Under the pieces are notes generated by a model. It was not told the DNA's origin and did not search any database. It worked only from the letters and a program-made list of their open reading frames with translations. Of a DNA stretch of 64,000 bases, positions 22,084-32,700 are shown piece by piece. Where the stretch lies: assembly GCA_026936335.1 (NCBI GenBank), contig JAPMXV010000043.1:124001-188000 (forward strand), given 5' to 3'. Within the stretch, counting starts at the first letter, position 1; each line of letters opens with the position of its first letter. Made by a program: the position numbers and the translations under genes. This DNA comes from Mantamonas sphyraenae (lineage: Eukaryota; CRuMs; Mantamonadidae).

Positions 22084-22127
22084 TGTGAGAGTGTGGGTCC
22101 CTTCGCGCGTTGGCCAGCACGGCAAGC
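22084..22127. promoter_or_regulatory. 44-bp gap between divergent start codons (MRPL24 / membrane protein)
   Basis: This gap is too short for two ordinary promoters, so a shared bidirectional promoter or start sites inside coding sequence are likely. Confidence 0.4.
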
Positions 22128-23879
22128 ATGCTTCTCCCACTACCCTTGCCCATCCTTCGATCCTATGCCGCACTCGTGTCCAGCAAGGCCTTCCTGCCTG
22201 TCCTTGTCCTCCTTCTGGGCTCTCTCCTTGGTTCCTACGGCGTTGTCGCTTGGGCTGACGACACAGACCTGGTGCGCTGGTTCATGATGCTCTTTCGGGA
22301 AAACGCCGCGTTCGAGTCCTACTTCCTTGTCCTCCTCGCCCTCCCCACCGCCATCATCATGTACCTCTACGCGCCCTTGGCTGACGTGCCGCAGGGTCTG
22401 CCACTGCAGATGGCCCAGCGTGAGTGGGTCACCGCTCTCCACACGCACCTCCTAACCTTTGGCACCGGCCTGACAGGTGTCTCCTCCTGTGCGTTTCTGT
22501 GCCGTTGCCCACTTTCCCTGCCTGTGTTCCACCCATCTCCACCCACTGTCTCTTTGTCCTCGGCCCCTATCCACCTCGACCGCGCCTGCCCTGCTGACGC
22601 ATTTCGTGCCACGCGGCTTTCCCCGACTCCCCTGCCTGCCTCCACACAGGGCTGTTTTACGCCACCGTCAACTCGCGAGACGAGGGTGCACCCGTCTCTC
22701 TCTCTGTATTCTATGTCGGTATGTCACATGCGTCTGCCTCGAGCATGCGCCCCGGTGTCTGCGCGCTTCCGCCTCTCTGCTTCGTCGCTCACAGCCAACA
22801 CACTCGCCCTGCACCCAGTTTCTGTTTCATTCCTCGCTGCCTCGATGCTTCTGCTGGCCATCTCCCAGCGAGTATTTGATGCACGCCGTCACACGGCCGC
22901 CTGCGTGGCCACCGCGCTTGGGTTTGTCGCCGTCGTCTTTGTCTCGCTCTCTCCCGTCCCTCGCTTTGCCATCGACCTTCCCATGGCTCCCCAATGGTTC
23001 TATATCCTGTCGGTCAACATCACTGCCCTCCTTCTGGCTCTGTGCCCTCCCCCACGTGCCCAGCTCAGCCCACAGGTCCGCTTCCCCACAGAGGTCCTCC
23101 TTCTCATTGCCACGCTGCAGGTGGTCATCCACATGCGCATGTATCCGCACTATGCTCTCATCAACTTTGTCTTTCTGGGGGTTCCGCTGAGCGTTCACGG
23201 CGTGCAAACGCTTCTTTCAGCGGGCGCCTACCTCAGCATCCTGTTTTTTGTCCGCTCTGTCCATCCCAACTTTTTCGGCGGGGCTCGCATGAGCGACAGT
23301 CTTCTGGCCGATCAAACGCGCCAAAGCAAGCGCGTGAAGAACGCTCGTGCCCAGACGCCATCGCCGTCGCAACACGCTTATCGCAAAGTCGTGGGGCACT
23401 CGCACTCGGACATCGCCGGCATGCACACGCGCAGTGGACGCAGCTATAGCGCTGATGAAGACTCCCATTCTGTGGTCGGTGACAGTGTGCTTGAGATCCG
23501 GCCACGTGGCACCTCGGCTTCCTCTGAAGGCAGCGACAGCGACCACGACCAAGAAACATCGAACGGTCTCACGACACACGCATCGTCGTCGTTGTCGTCG
23601 TCCAACAGAAAGGATGCAGACGAGGTGTCCTCTCTTGGATCTGGCTCTGCCATCGGTGAGCTCGACGGGGAACTTCTCTCTCCCTTTGTTACTCAGTCGC
23701 ACTCGCTTGCCTTCCATTCCTCTCTCCAGGATGCAGCTAGGCAGAATTCAGTACTACCAACAACCATTATCTGGGTCCTTGCTGTGGCCATGTACATCTA
23801 CCTCATTGTCGCGCGGCGCGACAAGATCATCAGCATGGCCGCCATCTACGTTACGGGTGACCCGTACGAGTTTGCGTGA
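22128..23879 (+). CDS. Polytopic membrane protein, unknown family
   Basis: Exons 22128-22476, 22650-22718 and 22819-23879 are in phase (donors GTGTCT and GTATGT) and give about 492 residues. A fourth short intron (GTGAGC near 23655 to GATGCAG near 23745) is possible and would also keep frame. Segments rich in Leu, Val and Ala suggest about eight to nine transmembrane helices: residues near 10-40, 60-80, 110-130 and several between 140 and 290, and one last helix just before the C-terminus ([19 protein letters not shown]). A Ser-, His- and acidic-rich cytosolic-type loop separates the final helix from the rest. The N-terminus looks like a signal anchor. I do not recognise the family. It converges with MAD1, 78 bp between stops. 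Confidence 0.75.
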   Translation: MLLPLPLPILRSYAALVSSKAFLPVLVLLLGSLLGSYGVVAWADDTDLVRWFMMLFRENAAFESYFLVLLALPTAIIMYLYAPLADVPQGLPLQMAQREWVTALHTHLLTFGTGLTGVSSCAFLCRCPLSLPVFHPSPPTVSLSSAPIHLDRACPADAFRATRLSPTPLPASTQGCFTPPSTRETRVHPSLSLYSMSVCHMRLPRACAPVSARFRLSASSLTANTLALHPVSVSFLAASMLLLAISQRVFDARRHTAACVATALGFVAVVFVSLSPVPRFAIDLPMAPQWFYILSVNITALLLALCPPPRAQLSPQVRFPTEVLLLIATLQVVIHMRMYPHYALINFVFLGVPLSVHGVQTLLSAGAYLSILFFVRSVHPNFFGGARMSDSLLADQTRQSKRVKNARAQTPSPSQHAYRKVVGHSHSDIAGMHTRSGRSYSADEDSHSVVGDSVLEIRPRGTSASSEGSDSDHDQETSNGLTTHASSSLSSSNRKDADEVSSLGSGSAIGELDGELLSPFVTQSHSLAFHSSLQDAARQNSVLPTTIIWVLAVAMYIYLIVARRDKIISMAAIYVTGDPYEFA

Positions 23880-23957
23880 CGCACTGGGAGCACTGCCGCA
23901 AGACACTGTGAATGAAAGGGGCGTGCATCTCCTGCTTCCATTGTGTGACACTCGCAC

Positions 23958-26902
23958 TCACATGACCACCACGGCGGTCTGGTTCTTGAACAACTCGACG
24001 GTGACATGGCCCAGGAAGGCCGGGATGGAATGCAACTTGCTCAAGTACACCGTAATCTCCTTACCAAGCCTCTTGGTGAACTCAGTCTCGAGGAGATGGA
24101 GCGAGTCGTCGTCGGACATGGCAAAGAGGAGTGTGTCCTCTTCACGTTCCATGTACACCGAGCGCAAACGGTACCGGCGGCCCTCGTCCTCCATATTGAC
24201 GCTGTAACCCGTGAGGTTGAAGATGGCCTCGCGGAATTTACGCGTCTTTTCCGTAAAGACCTCCACGTAGCGTTGCAAACGCAGGTTGAGGGTTTGGATT
24301 TCGCGCGCCTGCTTTTTGACCTCCACGCGCAGCCGCTGGACCTCGGTGGCCTCTGAACTCACGTCCTTGCTTGTGCTCAACAAAGCGCTCGGGATTGCAC
24401 CCTGGCCTCGCTTGCGCGCACTCTCTGTGAGCCTGTCAAGTTGTGTGCGGAGGGCTGTGTTTTCGCTCTCCAGTTCGCCTAGACGTTCCATGGCTTCGTC
24501 CTGCTGCTTCATACTGCGCGGGTTCTGGCGCATGTGCAGGACCTTTGTGGTCTCTGGGTCGTAGTAGCCCTGGCCCAGCTTGCGTTCCATGCGCTCCATC
24601 TGCTTGTACAACCTTTCGGCTTCTGCATTCAGCTCTGCGTTCTCGCGCGTCAGCTTGTCCACCTTTGCGGTCAAACCCTGGCTGCTTGTGTTGCCACTGT
24701 CCATCTCCCCCTGGAGCGACACCAGCTTTGCGTCCAAGGCCCAGTTTGTGCGCTCGAGACCGCGCACAAGCGTCTGCAAGTCCAGCACCTGCTGTGTTTT
24801 TGCTTCCAGAGTACCACGCAGCTCCTGGACGTCTGCCTCTGCGCCCACCAGGGTGGCCTGTGTGGCCTCCAGGCGCTCTTTCAGTTCTGTCAGCTGTGCG
24901 TTGGCTTTCTCATCGCCGGATGCCGTCTCGTATGACTGCAACAGCTGCTGCAGACCCTTGGATTCCTGCTTGGCGTAGGCGAGTTGCCTGCGCAGGTCCT
25001 TGTTCTGCGCTTGCATCACCTCAAGCTCGTTGCTGGCCTTGGCCAACTGTTCGGCACCTTGTTCCGATTCGGTGGAGAAGGCTTCGAAGCGCTGGAGCAT
25101 GGACTTGATTTGTGCGTGAAAGTCCTGCTGCTTGCTGCCCAACCAGACGTTTTCCTTCTGCAAGGTGCGGATCATGGAGTGGATTCCGCTCGGGGTGGGC
25201 GGCTGGGCAAGGGAGGACAGTTCGTCCTTCCAGTCGTTCAACTCAGCCTCGGTCCTGTTCAGTTTGCGCTGCACTTCTTCCATGCGTGCGTTGCGCTGCT
25301 CTGCGTACTTGAGTTGCGTGCGCAGCGTGCGAATTTGCTCGTGGAGCTCCTCCACGTTGTTGTCCTGTTCCTTGAACTTTTCCAGCTGCTTTTGTGCGTG
25401 GTTGAACGCCGTCTCCTTGTCCATGTAGTACTTGAGCTCCTGCTTCAGGGTATCGACGAGTGCCCCCGAGTTGCCCTGCCTGTCGAGCAGCTTTTGCAGC
25501 TCGAGGATGCGCGATTCGGCCTGCTGCAGGCTTGTGCGCAGACGTTCGGGATCCTGCTCGCCTGCCTTGATGGGTGTGCCGGTCACTGAGGATGCCACAT
25601 ACGCGTCCAGTTGCTTGCGCACCGATTCGAGCTCAGCGCGATGGCGCTCGGTGGTGTTCTCATGTTCCACGCGGACTTCGTTGAGCTCGCGCTCCAACGC
25701 AGACTTTTCGCTGCGCGCACGAGAGGTGAGTTCGCTGAGCTGGTCGCTGAGCTGCAGTTTGGTCTTTTCCAGAACACGTATCTGTTCGGTGAGTTCCACC
25801 TTTGTTTTCAGGTGCAGCATTTCGGTGCGTTGCAACCTGTCCCTGTACTCCGATTCCGATTGCGCCAGGCTCTGGTACTTCTGTTCCGTGTTTTTGCTGG
25901 ACTTGTTCTGGCTCTGTCGCGCAAGCTCCAGCTGCGCCTTGAGATGGTCGACGTTCACGTTTGCCTCTGCCAGCTCCTTTGTCTTTGTCTGCAGGCGGGC
26001 CTCGAGCACCACGATGCGCTTGCGGTCTGTGTTGTTGGCGGGATGGGATGGGGGACGTGGTGCGTGATTGGCGGGATCGTTTGTGGTGGAGGTGGGGGTG
26101 TTCCGGGGGTTGTGGGGGTTGTGACGCCGAGTCAGTTTGTGAGCGCTGGCCGCGTGCGCATGCGCTCTCACTCACCTGCAGACGTGTAGGCGTCAAGTTG
26201 CGTCTCCAGGTCCTGCACACGTGCAGCAAGTTCCTTGTTTTGCTGCACAAGCTTGGTCTGTGGGGGAAGGGGCAGGTGCAGCGGAGGAGAAAGCGTCAGC
26301 AGCGAGAAGCGAAGCGCGCCAAGATCGGGCACACGGACCATAGTTCCTTCGGACGAGCCCAGAAACGCCCCAGAGGCGGACGGGGCCGGCAGACGGCTCG
26401 CATGGGTGGTCGACGAGGTGTTTGAGTAGATGGAAGCAGTGGAAAGGTTGCTGGACGACGTGGGGGACAGGACGGCGGAGTTGAGCCGGCGCTTCTTCTC
26501 CATCTGGCGTCGTGCAAAGCTGTCGTTGAGGGCCACCGAGCCTGTGGAGGTGTTTGCCACACGCGAGGAAGCGTCAAGCATGCCCGGATGCACATCCTCA
26601 TCTTCGCCAAGGCCCGAGGCAGAGTAGGTGCGCGAACGCGTGCTGGCCGTCCGGGCAGTGGTGCTCGTGGCGCTTGACGAGGCCTCGAGGGCAAACTGGG
26701 CCTCGGACAAGGGCGAGTCGAGGGTGGACAAGGTGGTGGACCGCTTGGAGGCAGACATGGTGAAGCGTGACGGCGTGCCCACTGTACTAAAGCGCTTGCG
26801 CGTCGTCTGGGGCGACGTCAGCCGCATGAAGCGATCGCGTGTGGAGGCGGCGCTGCCGGGTGTTCGCGAGCTCATGGGAATCTGTTGGTGTGGAGTGGGC
26901 AT
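23958..26902 (-). CDS. MAD1L1: MAD1 spindle-assembly checkpoint protein
   Basis: Three exons, 26902-26339, 26257-26176 and 26026-23958 (second donor GTGAGT), are in phase and give about 904 residues. Most of the protein is continuous coiled coil. The family signature is YYDPETTKVLHMRQNP, followed by short coils. The C-terminal globular domain then reads REAIFNLTGYSV, YRLRSVYME, LLETEF and HSIPAFLGHVTVELF, as in MAD1. RLRVEV-type residues before it fall where the BUB1-binding RLK motif lies. The N-terminal 190 residues are Ser/Thr-rich and disordered. MAD1 forms the kinetochore template that converts open MAD2 into the inhibitor of CDC20, which is encoded 12 kb away in this window. An alternative start at 26875 is equally good. 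The first donor, ATG/GTCCGT, is weaker than usual. Confidence 0.9.
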
Positions 26903-27281
26903 GGCTGGGCGAGATCACCCACACCTCTATGCAGCGCCCATGTGTGCACATGGGATGTGTTTCTGTGAGCGGCCCGGCACTTGGTCCACTGCATTGCGGC
27001 AGTGAAGAAGAGGGGCTTCGACCTCGCTGCCTGAAACGAGGCCAGCAGCGGCCGGACACAGCAACAGCATGGACGTCTGGGTCGCTGATGATAATATCAA
27101 GTGCGTGGGTGTGGCAGGTGGATGTGGATTGCTGGGGTAGGGTCGAAGGACGCGCCGGTGAGTGCTGCAGACTTTTGGTCGCCTCACACAAATGTGGAGG
27201 CATCCAACGCAATTGTCGCTCACAGAATACAAACATTTGGAACACGTACATTCGTTGACGATTCCTCATGTGGCAGTACGC
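26903..27281. other. Intergenic, no gene seen
   Basis: Lies upstream of MAD1 and downstream of the Cys-rich gene, both on the minus strand. Short frames exist on both strands, but none has a recognisable domain. It probably holds the MAD1 promoter and the 3' UTR of its neighbour. Confidence 0.5.
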
Positions 27282-28231
27282 TCAGGCGGATCCGTACGCG
27301 AGACTGGCAAGAACGGCGGCGGCGACTCCGTGAGCGCCCTTTGAGGCGTGGTCGACGTTGACATCCCACGTCGCAATAGGACGTCCAAAGCACTGGCCAC
27401 AATGAAGAAATCCAGACTCGAGCTTGACGGTACCGGTTTCGTTGAAGAACTTGCGCGAAAAGGCAAAGGCAAACTGAGACAGACCAAGGTCGCCCTGTGC
27501 GCTGACCATGGCCGAAGAAGAGCACTGAGGACAGCACAGCAGATTGCATGGGGAGCAGAAGCAGTCGAAGCAGCAGGAGCCGACGTTGTAGCCGCAGGCC
27601 ACGGACGCCTCTGTCTTGCCGTTGACGATCACGTCAACAACGTTTGCACTGCAGCTGCATGCACAACATCCAGCCATGTTTCGCTCAATGACAAAGTCGC
27701 CAAAGTCGAAGCGGACATTGCGCGAAAAGAAGAAGAAGATGCGGGAGAGCAGGGTCGACTCCTCTTCCGCCGTCCACTCCTCGCCTGTTGACGTGTTGGT
27801 CACCGTGCACGTTCTTTTCAGCGCTCCAAATAGGAGAAAGTTCACGAGAGGAAGGAAGATGGGGATGATGCCCATTGCGCGCTTCCAGATCCCAGGTGGG
27901 TTCTTGATGAAGGGGATGAGGTTGCTGGGGTTGTCCCATGTCGGAAGAGCGTGCGCAGGGTGATCGTCGACCGCCCCACATTAAGGTGTGTGTGAATGGA
28001 CACGATTTCTACGTCAGGTCCAGAAAGGACCAGCTGGATGGCGCCACGGCGGAGAAGAGGAAACGATGTGGCGCACGAAAAAATCGAAATGTACATGCAA
28101 CCCACCAACAGCTGTTCAACACCGTGCTGATGCTCATGAGACCACCACATGCAGCGGTGAAAGTCACATTGAAGTTGGTTCCTTCCAGCGGATTTTTTCC
28201 ACCGGATTGGATGTTCAGCTTGACGTCGTTG
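27282..28231 (-). CDS. Small Cys-rich membrane protein, unknown; exon structure uncertain
   Basis: The 3' exon is a clean frame from about 27980 to the stop at 27282. It contains FIKNPPGIWKRAM, a hydrophobic segment (IIPIFLPLVNFLLFGALKR), and a cysteine-dense core with CCACSC, CCFDCFCSPC and CCPQC. It ends in a small-residue helix (AAAVLASLAYGSA). A candidate first exon starts at ATG 28231 (MANPNDVKLNIQSGG) and is open to a GTGTTG or other donor near 28120. I could not find a junction whose phases agree, so the two may be one gene or the upstream part may be wrong. The Cys clusters resemble palmitoylated or metal-binding clusters; a distant scramblase-like fold is possible, but I cannot support it. 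Confidence 0.5.
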
Positions 28232-29211
28232 GGGTTGGCCATCGCTCTGTCTTTTTTTGGGTGGCTGGACGGTCGCACGCTGACACCTGGGCGCCCAGGA
28301 CACCCTGAACAGTCGAAGGATGCACTCTGACACACGCTTCTGTGCATGAGAGTGTCACAACTGGATCACGGTGGTCTCCACGGTCTCTCCGAAGGGGTTG
28401 ATGTTTGCAGAGTGGAGTTTGCGTCGGGTTTGCGTGGAGTTTGGGTTCCTTGACGTCCTTGTCGTTTGTCTTTTTGGTGAGTGGCCGTGTCGCTGATGAG
28501 GTTCATTTTCCGCGTTAAATCTAGCCGGGCTGCATTACATAAGCGATCATCACGCATCCAACATTTTTCTTTTGTTGCCACACCCTCCCTCTTGTGAATG
28601 GATCGAACGCCGCGCCAAACGTCTGAACGAGTTTCAGAAACACCCTCCCCGCTTGCAACAATGGCCAGATACTTGCCTGCACTTTCCCCTCCAGTGTGGG
28701 ATACACTACGATTCAGATGTCACCGCGAACACGATGGAGTTCCACGGAGAATGCCTGCTCCGCGCCAGACGGGCTCGTGTCAGCTTCCGACTCGGCGCGC
28801 CTTCCTTTGAGTGTGTAGTACACCACAGACATGTACGCCACACAAAAAAAGCATGAGAGCATGCTTTTGCAAGCGATGTGACATGCACAGGAACAGAGAT
28901 TTGCGAGTGCCCAGACAATCGCCAACTTTGTGCATATTGAATACTGCCCTTCGGGCCACACGATGTGATGCATGTCCACGATTTGGCAACAAAGTCAGAT
29001 CAAGATCAGAACGGCGCTCCGAAGCAACGTTGGTCTGCCAGAGAACGTGGACGGCGAGGCGAGACCCGGGAGGACAGGTCGAGGGCAGGCTGAGGATGGG
29101 CGTCATCAAACCAACCCACTGGGTGCCTACCACCCGTCACAGGATGTAGGTTTCGTTTTCCCGAGCCCAATCGTGTTGCGCTTGCTCATTCAAACCGAAC
29201 CGCCTGAAAGG
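28232..29211. other. Divergent intergenic region with one perfect hairpin
   Basis: About 980 bp lies between the Cys-rich gene and the giant LRR-ankyrin gene. The frame of the latter is open back to 28972, so the last 240 bp could be coding if translation starts upstream. I see no other gene. A perfect 9-bp inverted repeat lies at 28847-28868. Confidence 0.5.
28847..28868. repeat. Perfect 9-bp inverted repeat with 4-nt loop
   Basis: AAAAGCATG, then AGAG, then CATGCTTTT. It sits in the long divergent intergenic region, after a run of seven A. It could form a hairpin in RNA or a cruciform; its function is unknown. Confidence 0.8.
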
Positions 29212-29753
29212 ATGCCCGGTCGTCCCGCTCTGCGGCGAACCGTGCCGGCGTCTGACATCCAACTGGAGGAGGTGGTCGTCGAGGTGGCCACCATGGAGGA
29301 CTCCACCACTGGGGCTGGCCCTGGCGAGGAGAGCGAGGTGGAGGAAGGGCCAGCGGCAGTGGCCGCCGAGGAGACCATGGACGAAGAGGAAAGCGAAAGC
29401 GATAGCAGCAGCGAAGACGACGACGACGACGACGACGGATTCCATGTACGGAGACCCGTCGGAAGAGGGTTCAGCATGCGCCGTGGTCTGTCCTTGAAAG
29501 AGTCTGGGCGGCAGAGCCCGGCGGACTTGGAACGGCAGCGAAGTCAGCGAGCGCAGGCCCTGGGCCGCCGCGCGGCACATCTGGCTCAGCACTCTTCGTC
29601 GGAAATCTCTTCGGCAGATGTGGAAAAAGCAGTGCACGAGGTGGAAACGCAGCGGCAAGACTCGGGCAGAAGCACACCTCAGGGATTGGTGCGCGAGCAG
29701 TCTCCCATGCAGCTGCAAGGGGCGCTGTCGTTGGACGTGAGCGGCTGGCTGGC

Positions 29754-29784
<31 letters not shown>

Positions 29785-32700
29785 AAAGACGACAACGACT
29801 CTGAAGCCGAAGGCAGCGAGAGCGACAACGAGAGCGAAGCGTCGCTGGATCACGACGAGGAATCTACACAACCCGCAGCCGGGGTGGGCGCCGGCAAAGG
29901 CAGCAAAGGCGCCTCGATCTCGCGTCACGGGGAGGACAAGGGCAAGGCGCACGTACCCCGACCTAAGCTGTCAAAGCTGACGTCGTTGTCGCAAAGTGTG
30001 TCGACGTCGAGCTCAGGGCATGCGTTGATGATGGCGCACGCATCCCAGGCGCAGTTGAACGCGGTTGCGGCCGTGTATTCGCCAGCAAACACCGAGGGGC
30101 CTCTGACAGAGTTTATGCATGCCAACGATGGCAAGGGTGGAGAAGTGACGGCCTTGGACATGCAAGGATACTATCAGCACTTGCATTTGACACACGTACG
30201 TGGTGGCAGCGAGCATCCTGGGAACGCTGTGCTGGACCACTTTGCGGAACTGTGCAGCGTCGTCACGCACTCGGCCAACCTGCACACCTTGTCGTTGGCT
30301 TGCAACAAACTGGACGACACGAGCATGGCGCCGCTGTGCGCTGCGGTTGCGCAAAACCGCTCGTTGACGGAACTGAGTCTGCGCGACAACAGGATCCAGG
30401 CAGAAGGGAGCAAGATGCTTGGCGAAGCGCTGTGTCGCAACTCAACCCTGCGTTCGCTGAGTTTGGCCTCGAACGAGCTGACGAGTGTGGCAGGAATGGC
30501 GCTGGGTCGAGCTCTTAACCAAAAGAGCTGCGCGCTGACGTCGCTGTCCGTGCGCAACTCGTCGCTGGGTGACAGGGGCGTGGAAGCACTGTTCCTTGCT
30601 CTGGAGGGCAACATGACGCTTCAGTCGCTGAACCTGGAGAGCACCGGGGTACAGGAAAACTCGATGGCTGCACTGAGCGGCCTGCTGAGCACCAATGGAT
30701 GTGCGCTCCGGTCACTGGTCCTGCGCAAGAACAACCTGGGGGACCTTGCAGGACGCACGCTCACGCGTGTGTTGAGCCAGAACAAGACGCTGACGAGCCT
30801 GGATCTGGAAAACACAGGGGTGGGCGGTGACACAATTGCATCGCTGGCCGACTCGCTGGCGACCAACGACTCCCTGCGCCAGCTGATTTTGCGCTCCAAC
30901 GAGGTACGCGACGTGCGCATGCTGATGGGGGCGCTGGCACACAACCGCACCTTGCAGGATTTGGACCTCAGCGGGAACAAGCTGACCGACGCAGGCTTGC
31001 ACGGCATCGGCACCCCGCTAAAGAGCAACAAGTCACTGAAGCGACTGGATTTGCGCAACAACCTGTTTACACATGCCAGCAACGACGAATTCCTGGAGAT
31101 TCTGGGCGGTGGCACCATGGAGCACCTGTTTGTGCGCAACCAGGCGAGCAGGAACACAATGGAGGAGGAGGGGGAGCAGCTGGTGTACGTGGTGTGTCAC
31201 ATTCTGCGCTTCTCCAACGTGCTGGCATCGCTTCACATGGACAAAATCGACGTGCGCACGCAAGCGCAGATGTTTGGGCGATCGGTGGCAAAGAACACGT
31301 CGCTGCACACTCTCAGCATGAAAGAATGCCACATTGAAGGGAACGCCATGGGACCTGTGCTGGCCGGGCTGAAAAAGGCACCCAATCTGCGTGTGTTGGA
31401 TTTGAGCAGCAACATGTTCCGCGAGAATGGTGCCCTGGCGCTGTCCAACTTTCTGATGCACAACAAGCGCCTGGAACGGCTGTATCTGTCGAGCTGCTTG
31501 CTGCGCGCACGTGGATGTCAAGGGATCATGGGGGCGTTGGTGGAGAGCCCGCAGCTGTGTGCCCTGGATTTGAGCAACAATCAGTTGACGGACAAAGGGG
31601 TTCAGCTTGTGGCAGACTTGCTGCGCGACAACCACCTTTTGATCGACCTGGACCTGTCGTGGAATGCAATGACACGGGTGGGACTGGCGTATTTGTGCCA
31701 AACGATCCCCACGTCTGCTTTGCAGCGGCTGCGATTGGCGGGAAACCGGCTGCGTGCGGGTGGCATGCACGAACTGATGACGATGATGGGTGCGGCTGCG
31801 CCAGGATCGATTGCGCTGCGTCATCTCGACTTGGGACAGCTGGACGAGCGGCTGACAGAGGCGTCGATGGTTGCGTTCAGCGCGGTGTTGGTGAGTGGAG
31901 CATGCACTCTGCAAAGTCTGGTTCTTGGAGGCGTGTCTGTGGACCCGGAAGCAATGGAGCTGCTGACAGAGGCGGTGGGCAACCCCGAGTGCTCGCTGCA
32001 GGAGCTGGATTTGCATCGGGGCGTACGCAGCGTGAGCTGCATGGCCAAGGTGGGAGCGGCTGCGCGGCGCAACAAGCGGTTGAGTACGCTGATTGTGGGC
32101 ATGGTGGAGGAAGTGCGTGATACAGAAGTGATGGACAAGGCGATTGAGGCGCTTGCGAAGGAGTTGCACGGAAGCAATGTGGAACGGCTGGCGATTCTGG
32201 ACATGCACACAGGAGATTGCGCAGGCCCGGAGCTGTGCAAGCTTCTGCGCTCGGGCACACTGAGAAACTTGGACATCAGCGGCGGATCTGTGGACAGGAA
32301 GCTTGTGTCGCAGCTCAGGGAGCTGGGCAAAGAACACGAGCAACGCGGGTTGCGGCGGCTGACGCTGCACATTGGCCGAAACCAGCGAGTGTTCGTAAAG
32401 GCCAGCCACTTGGACCCCATCACACGGGGCAAAAACTCGGATGTGGTGGCTGCAAACGGGTGGACAACGCTGCAGGCTGGGCTGAAGGAAGTGCGCAACA
32501 TGCTCTACCCAGTGGTGCAGGCGTCGTCTGGGTCGTCTTCGGGGTCGTCATCCTCGTTGTCGTTGTCGTCGCAGGCCCACCGTGCTTCTGTGGAACAGAG
32601 ACTGGCGGAAATTCTGGACGCAAACAACGACGGGTGGCAGCTGGAATTGCAGGAAAAGGTGGACGTGCGCTCGGAGGACAGTGCGTGCAAGGTGGTGTTT

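Noticed and set aside
28972-29211. Upstream in-frame ATG extending the LRR-ankyrin protein by 80 residues
   Set aside because: The added residues look like translated non-coding sequence, and the acidic, repeat-rich style of the protein begins after 29212. It remains possible but is less likely.
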